DNA of 64,000 bases. Origin: Actinoplanes xinjiangensis (GTDB taxonomy: Bacteria > Actinomycetota > Actinomycetes > Mycobacteriales > Micromonosporaceae). A program made the position numbers and the translations under genes. Shown here piece by piece: positions 24,583 through 32,786 of this stretch. The notes beneath the pieces were generated by a model. The model saw only the letters and a program-made list of their open reading frames with translations, was not told where the DNA came from and did no database searches. The stretch spans positions 1 through 64,000 of the forward strand of contig NZ_QGGR01000024.1 in NCBI RefSeq assembly GCF_003148685.1. Reading direction: 5' to 3'. Position 1 is the stretch's first letter; each line of letters opens with the position of its first letter.

Positions 24583-24603
24583 GATCAAATGGATTTGATG
24601 TAG
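24583..24603 (+). promoter_or_regulatory. ArsR-like operator, site 5 (best match)
   Basis: ATCAAATGGATTTGATGTAG contains a perfect ATCAAA-TGGA-TTTGAT inverted repeat, about 100 bp upstream of the DHA2 exporter start. A second, weaker copy (ACCAAATGAGTTTGAT) abuts it on the left at 24567. The rest of 24431-24701 contains no gene. Confidence 0.65.
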
Positions 24604-24701
24604 TCTCTCCCTACCTACAGCACCAGACTCGTCGCCGCGGCCCCGGGCAGCTCGTCACGGGCCCCGGGCGAAGCCTGATCGAGACCAGGGAGATCGTTGT
24701 C

Positions 24702-26147
24702 ATGGCCGAGGAGACCGACCGTCGAGGAAGCCCCGCACCGGAAGGCGGCCCGCAGCCGCCCCCGGCCGGGCCGCAGAAGAATCAGTGGTGGCTGGTGATC
24801 GCCGCCGGCTTGGCGGTCTTCATGGCCTCCGTGGACATGAGCATCGTCAACGTGGCGTTGCCGGCGATCGAGCGTGACCTGAAGATCGACACCAGCATGA
24901 CCGAGTGGGTAGTGCTCGGCTACCTGCTTCCCCTTGCCGGTCTTGCGTTGCCCAGCGGCCGCTGGCTGGACACTGTCGGGCGGCGCCCCGCGTTGATCTT
25001 CTCGCTCACCGGGTTCGCGCTGGCAAGCGTCGCGGCAGGCCTCTCCACCAGCCTGACTTGGCTGATAGCCGCGCGACTGCTGCAGGGAACCTTCGGTGCC
25101 CTGCTCTTCTCGCTGGTGCCCGCGCTGGCCACGACAGCCGTTAAACCACAGGCGCGCGGGCGCGCGATGGGGTTGATCACCACCCTCGGCCCGCTCGGCC
25201 TCATCAGCGGCCCCGGGCTCGGCGGCCTGATCGTCGACGGACTGGGCTGGACGTGGATCTTCTTCGTCAACGTTCCGGTCAGCGTCCTCGTGATGATCGT
25301 CGGTGTGCGCACGCTGGCACCGGGCAAACCGTTGCACCTGCCCGACCGGGCCTGGTTCGCCGAGGCTGCATTGCTGAGCACGGCTGTCGCCGCCCTGCTG
25401 CTGTCGCTGTCCTTCACCGCCAGCGAAGGACCGGTATGGCTGCTGCTCGCCCTGGTGGCCGTTCCCCTGCTCGTCGCCTGGTTGCGCATGCCGCTCAGCC
25501 GTGCGGTACGCGGACTCTTCCAAGCACCCGGTGAGGTCGGCCCGCACGTTGCGCTGCTCGCTTCCGCGACAGCCATCGGCACCGTCTTCTTCATCACGCC
25601 GTTCTTCATGGAACGCGAACTCGATGTGTCGGTGTCAGCGGTCGGCGCCACCGTTCTGCTCTTTCCGTTGGGGATGGCTTTGACCGGGCCCGTTGGAGGA
25701 GTGCTGGGCGACTTGTGGGGTGCGCGACGGACCGCTCTGCTGGGTACGGTGCTGTTCACGGTCGGGCTGGCCCTGCTGTTGCCGATGGACAGCTCGTGGG
25801 GAGCGGGAGATCTCGCTTGGCGGCTGTTCGTGGCCGGTTGCGGCAACGGCCTGTTCAACGCCCCGAATGCGGCGATGGCAATGGGCAACGCGCCTCAGCC
25901 GTTGCTGGCGACGACGGGCTCTTCGACCAACCTGGCTCGCACCTTGGGCTTCGCCTTCGGTCCGGCGCTTGCCACCGTGATGTGGGCCGCCTCCGATTAC
26001 GACCGGACCGGCATGCAATGGGCCATGACGCTGGCGACGATCCTCAGCGCGCTGGCAGTCGTTGCCCTCCTGCGCACAGCGGATCCCGGCAAGAAGCGGG
26101 AGTCCGCACCGGCACAACCTGCTACGGGCAGCACCGTGAGCCGCTGA
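24702..26147 (+). CDS. DHA2-family MFS drug exporter 1
   Basis: A 481-residue major-facilitator protein of the 14-helix EmrB/QacA (DHA2) type. Typical motifs are MASVDMSIVNVALPAIERDL in helix 1 (motif D1), GRWLDTVGRRPALI in loop 2-3 (motif A) and GLISGPGLGGLIVDGLGWTWIFFVNVP (motif C region). The ATG is preceded by GGGAG. An ArsR-like operator lies upstream, so expression may be induced by a ligand of the ArsR-ArsC proteins. A paralogue is at 42061-43482. Likely exporter of the cluster product or an intermediate. Confidence 0.92.
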   Translation: MAEETDRRGSPAPEGGPQPPPAGPQKNQWWLVIAAGLAVFMASVDMSIVNVALPAIERDLKIDTSMTEWVVLGYLLPLAGLALPSGRWLDTVGRRPALIFSLTGFALASVAAGLSTSLTWLIAARLLQGTFGALLFSLVPALATTAVKPQARGRAMGLITTLGPLGLISGPGLGGLIVDGLGWTWIFFVNVPVSVLVMIVGVRTLAPGKPLHLPDRAWFAEAALLSTAVAALLLSLSFTASEGPVWLLLALVAVPLLVAWLRMPLSRAVRGLFQAPGEVGPHVALLASATAIGTVFFITPFFMERELDVSVSAVGATVLLFPLGMALTGPVGGVLGDLWGARRTALLGTVLFTVGLALLLPMDSSWGAGDLAWRLFVAGCGNGLFNAPNAAMAMGNAPQPLLATTGSSTNLARTLGFAFGPALATVMWAASDYDRTGMQWAMTLATILSALAVVALLRTADPGKKRESAPAQPATGSTVSR

Positions 26148-26198
26148 CAGTGCCGGCCCCTGGTCCGCCGAGATTTCAGTAGAACGAAGGAGACCTAC

Positions 26199-26441
26199 AT
26201 GAACGTCACCGTCGACCGGGACAAATGCTGTGGCGCCGGACTGTGTGTGCTGCAGGCGCCGGAGGTGTTCGGCCAGGACGAGGATCGCATCGTCATGCTT
26301 TTGCAGCCTCAGCCCGCCGAGCATCATCGCGACGCGGTGGCCGAGGCCGTCAAAGTCTGTCCCATGCAGGTCATCGAATTGAGCGAGCCCGAGCCGTCAT
26401 CGTCGGTCCTGTCGGAATCCACGCAGCGCGGATCGGCCTGA
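26199..26441 (+). CDS. Single-cluster [3Fe-4S]-type ferredoxin
   Basis: An 80-residue ferredoxin of the kind that usually serves actinobacterial P450s. The cluster ligands are CCGAGLC near the N-terminus (position C-x5-C with Gly/Ala in place of the fourth Cys) and VCPMQVI near residue 50. A strong AAGGAGACC ribosome site precedes the ATG. It follows the MFS gene by about 50 bp. No P450 lies in the window, so the three Rieske oxygenases are candidate partners. The C-terminal 20 residues are a disordered acidic-Ser tail. Confidence 0.88.
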   Translation: MNVTVDRDKCCGAGLCVLQAPEVFGQDEDRIVMLLQPQPAEHHRDAVAEAVKVCPMQVIELSEPEPSSSVLSESTQRGSA

Positions 26442-26735
26442 CCACTGCGCGTCGCGTCCATCGCTGCCTGATCCGGCGGCGATGGACGTTCACGATACCT
26501 TTCCGGTAGGCGCCCCACCCGAGTAGCGAAAGCCAGTCAGGTCGAGTAGTTCGCCGACTGATTTCGGCTCGATAGGCTCTCATTGTGGCGGCCAGTTCCG
26601 CGAAGGGCGGCTGCAGAAATCCAATGTTAAGGGTGCGGCATATTGCGCCCTAAGTGGTTGAGCAGAGGGAGCTTCGTCGGTGACTAATCTGCGACGGCAT
26701 GCATGCCGAATTCAAGAGGAACCGGGTGGCGTATC

Positions 26736-27398
26736 ATGAACAGCGAGCGTGGCATGTTCCTCCGGGAATTCCTGCGGCACCCGATGCGCACCGCGGCGAT
26801 CATGCCGAGTCCACCACCGGTGGCGAGAAATATGGCAGCCGCAGTGCCGGAGACGGGCGACCCGCTGGTCGTGGAACTCGGGCCCGGCACCGGCCCTTTC
26901 ACCTCAGAGATTCAAAAACGGCTTCGCGGCCGTGGTCGCCACGTGGCGGTGGAGTTGAACGAGAGATTCGCCGTCCGGCTGCAGCGCCGGTATCCGGAGT
27001 TGGACGTCGCTGTGGGCGACGCTGTGCAGCTCCGCCAGATCCTCGACGAACGAGGGCTCGGCTATGCCGACGTGATCGTCAGCGGTCTGCCGCACGGATT
27101 GTTCAATCACAGCCTGCAGCGCCGGTTCATGGAAGCTTTCCAGACCTGCCTTGCCCCCGACGGCAGACTCACGGCCTACGCATACGCCCATGCCGTCTGG
27201 TCGCCGCCGGCCCGCCATTTCCATCAGCTGGTCCACACCGGATTCGCTGAGGTCGTGACCGGCAGAATTCATTGGACCTATTTCCCGCCCGCCTATGTGT
27301 ATACGGCTCGCTACAAGACCCAGCCGCACCATGTGGAATCGGACGCCCCCGAGGCGCTGGTCACCGGGCAGACCGCGACCGATCCGGCACGCACCTGA
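26736..27398 (+). CDS. PmtA-like phospholipid N-methyltransferase-type protein
   Basis: A 220-residue class I SAM-dependent methyltransferase. The N-terminal FLREFLRHPMRTAAIMPSPPPVARNMA and motif I VVELGPGTGPFT match the layout of rhizobial PmtA, which methylates phosphatidylethanolamine. Motif IV-like VIVSGLPHGLFN follows. A soluble methyltransferase for a small molecule is an alternative. The context adds interest: phosphatidylserine synthase-like and decarboxylase genes are also in the cluster. The start is unsure; ATG 26736 is chosen because the protein then begins as PmtA does. The 26442-26735 region shows nothing else. Confidence 0.6.
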   Translation: MNSERGMFLREFLRHPMRTAAIMPSPPPVARNMAAAVPETGDPLVVELGPGTGPFTSEIQKRLRGRGRHVAVELNERFAVRLQRRYPELDVAVGDAVQLRQILDERGLGYADVIVSGLPHGLFNHSLQRRFMEAFQTCLAPDGRLTAYAYAHAVWSPPARHFHQLVHTGFAEVVTGRIHWTYFPPAYVYTARYKTQPHHVESDAPEALVTGQTATDPART

Positions 27399-27449
27399 GG
27401 TGACTTCCGCACTCCTCGTGCCGCGCTGCGGTCGGTCGAGCGACAAGCA

Positions 27450-27493
27450 CCGGTCCTCCTTCTGCGTCACTGGCGACGCAGAAGGAGGACCGG
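27450..27493. terminator. Perfect 19-bp hairpin, bidirectional terminator
   Basis: CCGGTCCTCCTTCTGCGTC and its exact reverse complement flank a 6-base loop between two convergent genes (stops at 27398 and 27501). It is the strongest hairpin in the window and should end both transcripts. Confidence 0.85.
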
Positions 27494-27500
27494 CCCCTTC

Positions 27501-29471
27501 TCAGCTGCCGACGGGGACCGGCATCACCGAGGTGAGCATCGCGCTGAGAATCTGGGGTCCGTGCTGGGTCAGAATCGACTCGAGGTGAAACTGCACCGAG
27601 CGGAATCCCGGTCCGTGCAGCGCGTGTACCTCACCTGACCGGTGGTCGCGACTGATGCGGACCGGCTCCCGCAGCGGCGCGCACACCACGAGATCCTCGG
27701 GGGCCACCGCCGTGTAGCTGTTGTAGAAGCCAACCCGCTCCGGCCGGCCGAAAAGGTCGATCAGACGCTGAACGCCCTGGTTGGGCCGGGCACGCCGGAC
27801 CACCCGCAGACCCAGTGCGGCGGCGAGTACCTGATGGCCCAGGCAGATGGACAGAAACGGCACGTCGCCGGCGAGGAGCTCGCGGGTCAGTGCGTGCAGG
27901 GTGGCAATGCGCGGATCAGTCATGTCGCACGGGTCACCCGGGCCGGGGCCGACGATGACGAAATCGAACCGTTCGGGGTACAGCGGCTCGTCGTACCGGG
28001 CGATCGTGGTCCGCAATCCGAGCGCACGCAGTTGATGGCCCAGCATTGCGGTGAACGTGTCCTCGCCGTCGACGACCAGCACATGCCGGTCCAGCAGAGC
28101 CGGATCTGCGACCGTGTGACCCGCACCGTCGAGCCAGAAGCGGGACAGTGTCGCGTTCCGGTCGGTCAGCGCCCGGCGAGCGCGGGGATCCTCGGCCGGC
28201 GAGGCGGGTGTCGGCGCTGATGGCCTCGGGCCGGTATCGGGATGAGCGGTGAGACCGAGCGCTTCCAGCATCCCAGCGGCCTTCGCATGGGTTTCCGCGA
28301 CTTCGGAGTCCGGATCCGAGTCACGGACGAGGGTAGCGCCGACGCCGAGGCTGAGTCCGCCGTCGGCGGTGAACTCGCCGGTCCTGATCATGATCGAGGA
28401 GTCCAGAGTGCGGCTGCCGGCGTCGTCGTGCCCGATCAGAGCGAGAACGCCGCCGTAGTACCGGCGGCCCGTCGTCTCGTGGCGGCTGATCACCCGGAAG
28501 GCGTTCTCCAGGGGACTTCCAGTGACTGTCGGCGCGAGCAGAGTTTCGTACAGCACGTCACGCACATCGAGTTCACAGTCACCGCTCAGTAGGTACTCGG
28601 TGTGGGTGAGGCGCGCCATCTCTTTGAGATAGGGCCCGTGGACCCGGCCGCCGGTCGTACACATGCGCGCCATCATCTTCAGTTCTTCGTCGACGACCAT
28701 GTACAGCTCGTTGGCTTCCTTCGGATCGTCGAGGAATCGCAGCAGACCCGCCACGTCGGAACCACCCGGCGGGTGTCGGTAGGTGCCGCTGATCGGGTTC
28801 ATCATGACTGTGCCGTCGGTGAGGCTGACGTGCCGTTCCGGGGATGCGCCGATGAAGGTGCCGGCGCCGGTGTGGAACAGAAACGTCCAGTACGCGCCGA
28901 GTTCGCCGGTCAGCAACCGGCGGAAGATACCGAGCTCCTTGCGGACGCCGTAATCATGCACCTGGGCGACGAAGGAGCGCCTGATGACGAAATTCGATCC
29001 GGAGCCCTGCCCGATCTCCTCCCGCAACACCCGTCGTACGCAATCCGCATAGTCCTTGTCGTCGATATCGAACCCGGCACCGGACATCTCCACCCGCTCG
29101 TCCGGCAGGCTCGCCAGAGCTTCGGTGAGTTCCAGTTCGGCCCGGGCGCGCACCCGCATGGCCAGCAACGGCGCCCCGTCGTCCCGGCAGTCGAAGCCGC
29201 GCTCGACGATCTGCCGGTACGGAACCGCCACGAGAAGGTCCGGGCCGGCCGCCGCCTCATGCGCGGCCGCCGGGTCGGGCAGCACCAGGTCGGCGAGGCG
29301 GTCGAACTCACCGACGTCGCCGACGAGAACCTCCACCGGGGCTCCCTGCGCCGACCGGGGCCGATGGAGCAGCGCGAAGGCGCTTCCCTCCGCTTCGAGT
29401 GCTGTCAGAGCACCGAGGGGATCAGCCGTGAATTCGTCGTGCCGGGCATGTCGTGCCCTTTCGCGTGGCAT
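27501..29471 (-). CDS. PhzE-type 2-amino-2-deoxyisochorismate (ADIC) synthase
   Basis: A 656-residue fusion of a chorismate-utilising (anthranilate synthase I-like) domain (residues 20-420) and a class I glutamine amidotransferase (residues 460-640; nucleophile Cys in LSICLGHQ, His-Glu in QFHLES). The domain order and length are those of PhzE, which turns chorismate and glutamine into ADIC. Chorismate-binding motifs include NPISGTYRHP and DEELKMMARM. ATG 29471 has a strong GAAGGAGAG site. With the PhzD-like and EntA-like enzymes at 40221 and 39391 it predicts 3-hydroxyanthranilate. Anthranilate synthase is the alternative. Confidence 0.9.
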   Translation of the reverse strand: MPRERARHARHDEFTADPLGALTALEAEGSAFALLHRPRSAQGAPVEVLVGDVGEFDRLADLVLPDPAAAHEAAAGPDLLVAVPYRQIVERGFDCRDDGAPLLAMRVRARAELELTEALASLPDERVEMSGAGFDIDDKDYADCVRRVLREEIGQGSGSNFVIRRSFVAQVHDYGVRKELGIFRRLLTGELGAYWTFLFHTGAGTFIGASPERHVSLTDGTVMMNPISGTYRHPPGGSDVAGLLRFLDDPKEANELYMVVDEELKMMARMCTTGGRVHGPYLKEMARLTHTEYLLSGDCELDVRDVLYETLLAPTVTGSPLENAFRVISRHETTGRRYYGGVLALIGHDDAGSRTLDSSIMIRTGEFTADGGLSLGVGATLVRDSDPDSEVAETHAKAAGMLEALGLTAHPDTGPRPSAPTPASPAEDPRARRALTDRNATLSRFWLDGAGHTVADPALLDRHVLVVDGEDTFTAMLGHQLRALGLRTTIARYDEPLYPERFDFVIVGPGPGDPCDMTDPRIATLHALTRELLAGDVPFLSICLGHQVLAAALGLRVVRRARPNQGVQRLIDLFGRPERVGFYNSYTAVAPEDLVVCAPLREPVRISRDHRSGEVHALHGPGFRSVQFHLESILTQHGPQILSAMLTSVMPVPVGS

Positions 29472-29601
29472 CAGCTCTCCTTCATGGAGTCCGCGGTGGT
29501 GGCACTGAATAGATTTCAGGATCCACTGACGGAACCGTCGACGGATCACGTGGAAACGCGATGATGCCCAGAGATCGCTGGCGCGATCACCTGCATGTCG
29601 C

Positions 29602-29654
29602 GGTACTACTCACGCGGGTAGTGGGAAAAGTCGTGCGCCGCCCTTACGGTCGAT
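29602..29654 (+). promoter_or_regulatory. Duplicated promoter module, copy 1
   Basis: An inverted repeat ACTACTC-ACGC-GGGTAGT, then 18 bp, then TTACGGTCGAT. The same arrangement with identical spacing is found at 32699-32751. It lies in the divergent region between the PhzE-type gene and the DoxX gene and probably binds a pathway regulator. A 16-bp palindrome, GACATCGATTGATGTC, follows at 29657-29672. Confidence 0.55.
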
Positions 29655-29656
29655 CT

Positions 29657-29672
29657 GACATCGATTGATGTC
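29657..29672. promoter_or_regulatory. Palindrome GACATC-GATT-GATGTC
   Basis: A perfect 6-bp-arm inverted repeat about 50 bp upstream of the DoxX start. Its ATTGATGT core partly resembles the ArsR-like operators elsewhere in the window, but the arms differ. Probably an operator. Confidence 0.4.
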
Positions 29673-29720
29673 GGTGCCGCGGTGCACTAGCGGTATCTCT
29701 CGCGAGAGGAGGTACATGGC

Positions 29721-30134
29721 ATGAGCAGCAACGCCGTCGCCGGCAGAACCGAAATCCCGGCAAGAGGACGAAAGACCAACAGGCTGCTGTGGGTGTTGCA
29801 GATCGTGGTCGGCCTCGACTTCATCGCCGGCGGGCTCGCGAAACTATTCGGGATGCAGCGGATGGTGGATCTGTTCGATCACATCGGTGCCGGAGACTGG
29901 CTCCGGTATCTGGTCGCGGTGGTGGAGATCGTGGGTGGGATCGGTGTACTCATCCCCGCACTGTCCGGCCTCGCCGCGATCGGGCTGGCCACGCTGATGG
30001 TCGCAGCCACCTACACCAACGTGGTCATCATCGGCGAAGGCTGGGCACCGGTGGCCTGGTTCGTGCTGGTCGTCATCATCGCCTGGGGCCGCTGGCCGCA
30101 GACCAAGGCGCTGTTCACCCGATTCAGTCATTGA
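29721..30134 (+). CDS. DoxX-family membrane protein 1
   Basis: A 137-residue, four-helix membrane protein of the DoxX family (RLLWVLQIVVGLDFIAGGLAKL, then VEIVGGIGVLIPALSGLAAIGL). GAGAGGAGG lies 8 bp before the ATG. DoxX proteins are linked to quinone or sulfur oxidation and often stand beside oxidoreductases, but the function of most is unknown. A second copy is at 51733-52143. The gene starts just after the duplicated promoter module, and its 3' end overlaps the convergent fusion gene by 11 bp. Confidence 0.85.
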   Translation: MSSNAVAGRTEIPARGRKTNRLLWVLQIVVGLDFIAGGLAKLFGMQRMVDLFDHIGAGDWLRYLVAVVEIVGGIGVLIPALSGLAAIGLATLMVAATYTNVVIIGEGWAPVAWFVLVVIIAWGRWPQTKALFTRFSH

Positions 30135-32535
30135 CCGGCGTGCGGACACCTCCACCAGCCGAAGCGGCTGGTGGAGGTTTCCGCACGCCCGCGTGCACGA
30201 CATAGTTCTCGACGTCGAATCGGCGGGTCCGTTGGCGGAACGACCGGGTGAGCCCGGGCCAGAGGGTGGTGTTACGGCCGCGGGCGTCGAGATACCAGTT
30301 CCTGCACCCGGACACCCACACGGTGCCGATGCTCCTGCGGTGGACGTCGGACACGAACGAGGCCTGTGCCTCTCGGCTGACCTCCACCGCCACGACGCCG
30401 GTCCGTTGCATGAGGTGCACCGCTTCGACGATGTACTCGACCTGGGCCTCCATCGTCAGCAGCGACGAATTCTGTCCCGATACGCTGTTGGGTCCCAGCA
30501 GCATGAACAGGTTCGGGTAGCCGGATACGGCCGTGCCGAGATACGCCTGCGCACCGTCGCGCCAGTCATCAGCGAGCAGCCGGCCGTCCCGGCCGCGAAG
30601 CCGGGCAGCGATCGGCATGTTGGCCGACTCGAACCCGGTACTGAAGATGATCGCGTCGACCAGGTGTTCCGACCCGTCGGCACAGACGATCGAGTCGGGG
30701 CGCACCTCGCGAATCTCGCTGCGCACCAGCCGGGTGTTCGGCTGGCTCACCGCGGGATAGTACGTGTTCGACAGCACGACCCGTTTGCAGCCGAGCCGGT
30801 AGTCCGGTGTCAGAGCCTCCCGCAGGCTCGGGTCCTCGACCTGCCGATGCAGGTGCCGCCGGGCCAGCCACTCCGCGGGCTTGAGCATGCTCTGGCCGGA
30901 GGTCAAGCTGAGCAGGAGCGTCTCACGCCACAGATACACGAGGGTCCGTGCCAGGCGCTGCACGATGGGTAGCCGGCGGTAGATTCCCTGCTCGAGGTCC
31001 GTCTTGTGACGGTCCCAGCGGGGGATGACCCACGGAGGCGTCCGCTGGAAGACGAAGAGTTCCGCCGCCTCGGGCTGGATCTCGGGAATGAACTGCACCG
31101 CGGAGGCGCCGGTGCCGATGACCGCCACCCGCTTGCCGCGCAGGTCGTACGACGGGTCCCAGGTCGCCGAGTGGAAAGCGGCGCCGGTGAACCGCTCGAG
31201 GCCCGGCAGGTAGGGAAGGGCGGGCTTGCTGAGCGGGCCGGTCGCCACCACCAGCACGTCTGCGGTCAGAGAACCCGCGGGCGTGTCCACCCGCCAGTGC
31301 GCGGCGTCGTCGACCCACTCCGAGGTGAGCATCTCCTGGCCCGCGCGTAGGTGCCGGTCCAGGCCGAACTGCACCGCACACCGGTTCAGGTAGGACTGGA
31401 TCTCCGGCTGTGTCGGGAACGTCCGCGTCCAGTTCGGGTCGGGGGCGAACGAGTACGAGTAGAGGTTGGACGGCACGTCACTGGCGGCACCGGGGTACAC
31501 GCTGTCCCGCCACGTTCCACCGACCTCGCCGGCACGCTCTAGCACCACGAAGTCGTCGATGCCTGACTGCTTGAGGCGGATCGCCATGCCTAGGCCGGCG
31601 AATCCAGCGCCGACGATCGCGATGCGAACGTGTGAGCGCACCGGATCACGGGCTGCCACGGTCGCGGATGCCGAACGTGCCGGCTGCGGGCCGGCCGCCG
31701 CGGGCACGGACCTGGCGAACCGTCGGACGATCGACAGCACCGGGCCCGACACCAGGTACCCGGCGATCATCGTGCCGAGCGTGGCCGTCGGTCGTACCAC
31801 CAGCGCTGCCCCCGTGGCCGGCCACACCCATCGCGGCAGCGTGAGCAACGGAGCGAACTTGGTATAGGGAACTGTCGTGATCATCAGAACGGCGAGGCCG
31901 CTGATGAGCCCGATGTGGCCGCCGGCCGGCTCGACGTCCAGCAGGATGGCGCCGGCCAGGATCACCGGCGGCATGGCCGCTGGAAGACCGGAGAAGTGCC
32001 GCACCTGCTTCGGGACCACGTTGAAGCGGGCCAGCCGAACCATGGCGCAGGCTGCTAGCATCGCGCACGCCAGCCCGATGGCGTATGCCGAAGCCGTGCC
32101 GTGCAGCCAGTGGTAGGCCAGCAGCGGGGTGGCCACCCCGAATCCGCAGAGATCCGCCAGTGAGTCCATCTGCGCCCCGAACGGGCTGTCGACGCCGAAT
32201 CGGCGTGCGAGCGCGCCGTCGAGCCCGTCCAGACAGAAGCAGCCCAGGAGGCAGGCGGCCGCCCACCGCAGCTCGCCGCTGCTGGCGAGCAGGATCGCGT
32301 ACGCCCCGAGGAGCAGCACGCTCACCGTGCACAGGTTCACCACGGCGAAGCGCAGTAGCCGCCCCGGTGTCGGATCACCCGGCAGCAGGGTGCCGAGCCA
32401 TCGTGCGGGTCCCCGTGCTGTCGGTACCACCGCCGCGGCCCCCGGTGTGCCGACGGGACGCCGGCTGAGCGAACGTTGTCCCGCGGAGCGCGGACCGAGC
32501 GATTGTTCCCGGACGAAGCGTTGTCTGATCGGCAT
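30124..32535 (-). CDS. Fusion of CDP-alcohol phosphatidyltransferase (PssA-like) and Baeyer-Villiger-type flavin monooxygenase
   Basis: A continuous 803-residue frame. Residues 50-275 are a polytopic CDP-alcohol phosphatidyltransferase with the full signature D..DG..AR........G...D...D (D103-D127), most like phosphatidylserine synthase. Residues 303-790 are a class B flavin monooxygenase: FAD motif GAGFAG (309-314), BVMO fingerprint FTGAAFHSATWD, and NADPH motif GTGASA. I chose ATG 32535 for its GGAAGG site; ATG 32637 is in frame without one. The last 20 codons run through a hairpin that looks like the terminator of the convergent DoxX gene. The reaction coupling is unknown; this fusion is new to me. 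Confidence 0.85.
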   Translation of the reverse strand: MPIRQRFVREQSLGPRSAGQRSLSRRPVGTPGAAAVVPTARGPARWLGTLLPGDPTPGRLLRFAVVNLCTVSVLLLGAYAILLASSGELRWAAACLLGCFCLDGLDGALARRFGVDSPFGAQMDSLADLCGFGVATPLLAYHWLHGTASAYAIGLACAMLAACAMVRLARFNVVPKQVRHFSGLPAAMPPVILAGAILLDVEPAGGHIGLISGLAVLMITTVPYTKFAPLLTLPRWVWPATGAALVVRPTATLGTMIAGYLVSGPVLSIVRRFARSVPAAAGPQPARSASATVAARDPVRSHVRIAIVGAGFAGLGMAIRLKQSGIDDFVVLERAGEVGGTWRDSVYPGAASDVPSNLYSYSFAPDPNWTRTFPTQPEIQSYLNRCAVQFGLDRHLRAGQEMLTSEWVDDAAHWRVDTPAGSLTADVLVVATGPLSKPALPYLPGLERFTGAAFHSATWDPSYDLRGKRVAVIGTGASAVQFIPEIQPEAAELFVFQRTPPWVIPRWDRHKTDLEQGIYRRLPIVQRLARTLVYLWRETLLLSLTSGQSMLKPAEWLARRHLHRQVEDPSLREALTPDYRLGCKRVVLSNTYYPAVSQPNTRLVRSEIREVRPDSIVCADGSEHLVDAIIFSTGFESANMPIAARLRGRDGRLLADDWRDGAQAYLGTAVSGYPNLFMLLGPNSVSGQNSSLLTMEAQVEYIVEAVHLMQRTGVVAVEVSREAQASFVSDVHRRSIGTVWVSGCRNWYLDARGRNTTLWPGLTRSFRQRTRRFDVENYVVHAGVRKPPPAASAGGGVRTPVND
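30140..30186. terminator. 21-bp hairpin between DoxX and the fusion gene
   Basis: Arms 30140-30160 and 30166-30186 pair with one mismatch around GAAGC. It directly follows the DoxX stop and probably ends that transcript. On the other strand it codes for the C-terminal residues of the fusion protein. Confidence 0.75.
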
Positions 32536-32786
32536 GCGAGCGCCTTCCACATCGATAACGGCACGCTCTTCCGCCTTGGGAGTCTCCGCGCCCGCCGGGT
32601 AGACGGGCGTCACTGATTCCCGCGATTTCGCCCGCATTAACGTGAATGGGTGGCGCGTGACGACGTCACGGGATTGCGGTGTACTCACCCGCGTCGTGCC
32701 CACCACTCGCGTGAGTAGTGGGGCAACACATCGATCGCCATTACTGTCGATTCGGTACGAGGAATCCAAACGGGCGGTGACCGAAG
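32536..32786. promoter_or_regulatory. Divergent promoter region with duplicated module, copy 2
   Basis: This 250-bp region separates the fusion gene from the aspartate kinase gene. It holds CGTGAATGG (32641-32649), CGTGACG-A-CGTCACG (32656-32670), the inverted repeat CCCACCACTC-GCGT-GAGTAGTGGG (32699-32722) and TTACTGTCGAT (32741-32751). The last two match the module at 29602-29654 with the same 18-bp spacing. No gene is seen. Confidence 0.6.

Noticed and set aside
23229..26147. Arsenic resistance operon
   Set aside because: The ArsC-like domains are real, but there is no ArsB/Acr3 exporter, the VOC protein lacks cysteines needed for ArsI, and the HTH lacks the arsenic-binding pair.
31635..32535. 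UbiA-type aromatic prenyltransferase in the N-terminal half of the fusion protein
   Set aside because: The motif is the CDP-alcohol phosphatidyltransferase signature, not the NDxxD/DxxxD pair of UbiA. No ABBA-type prenyltransferase was recognised either.
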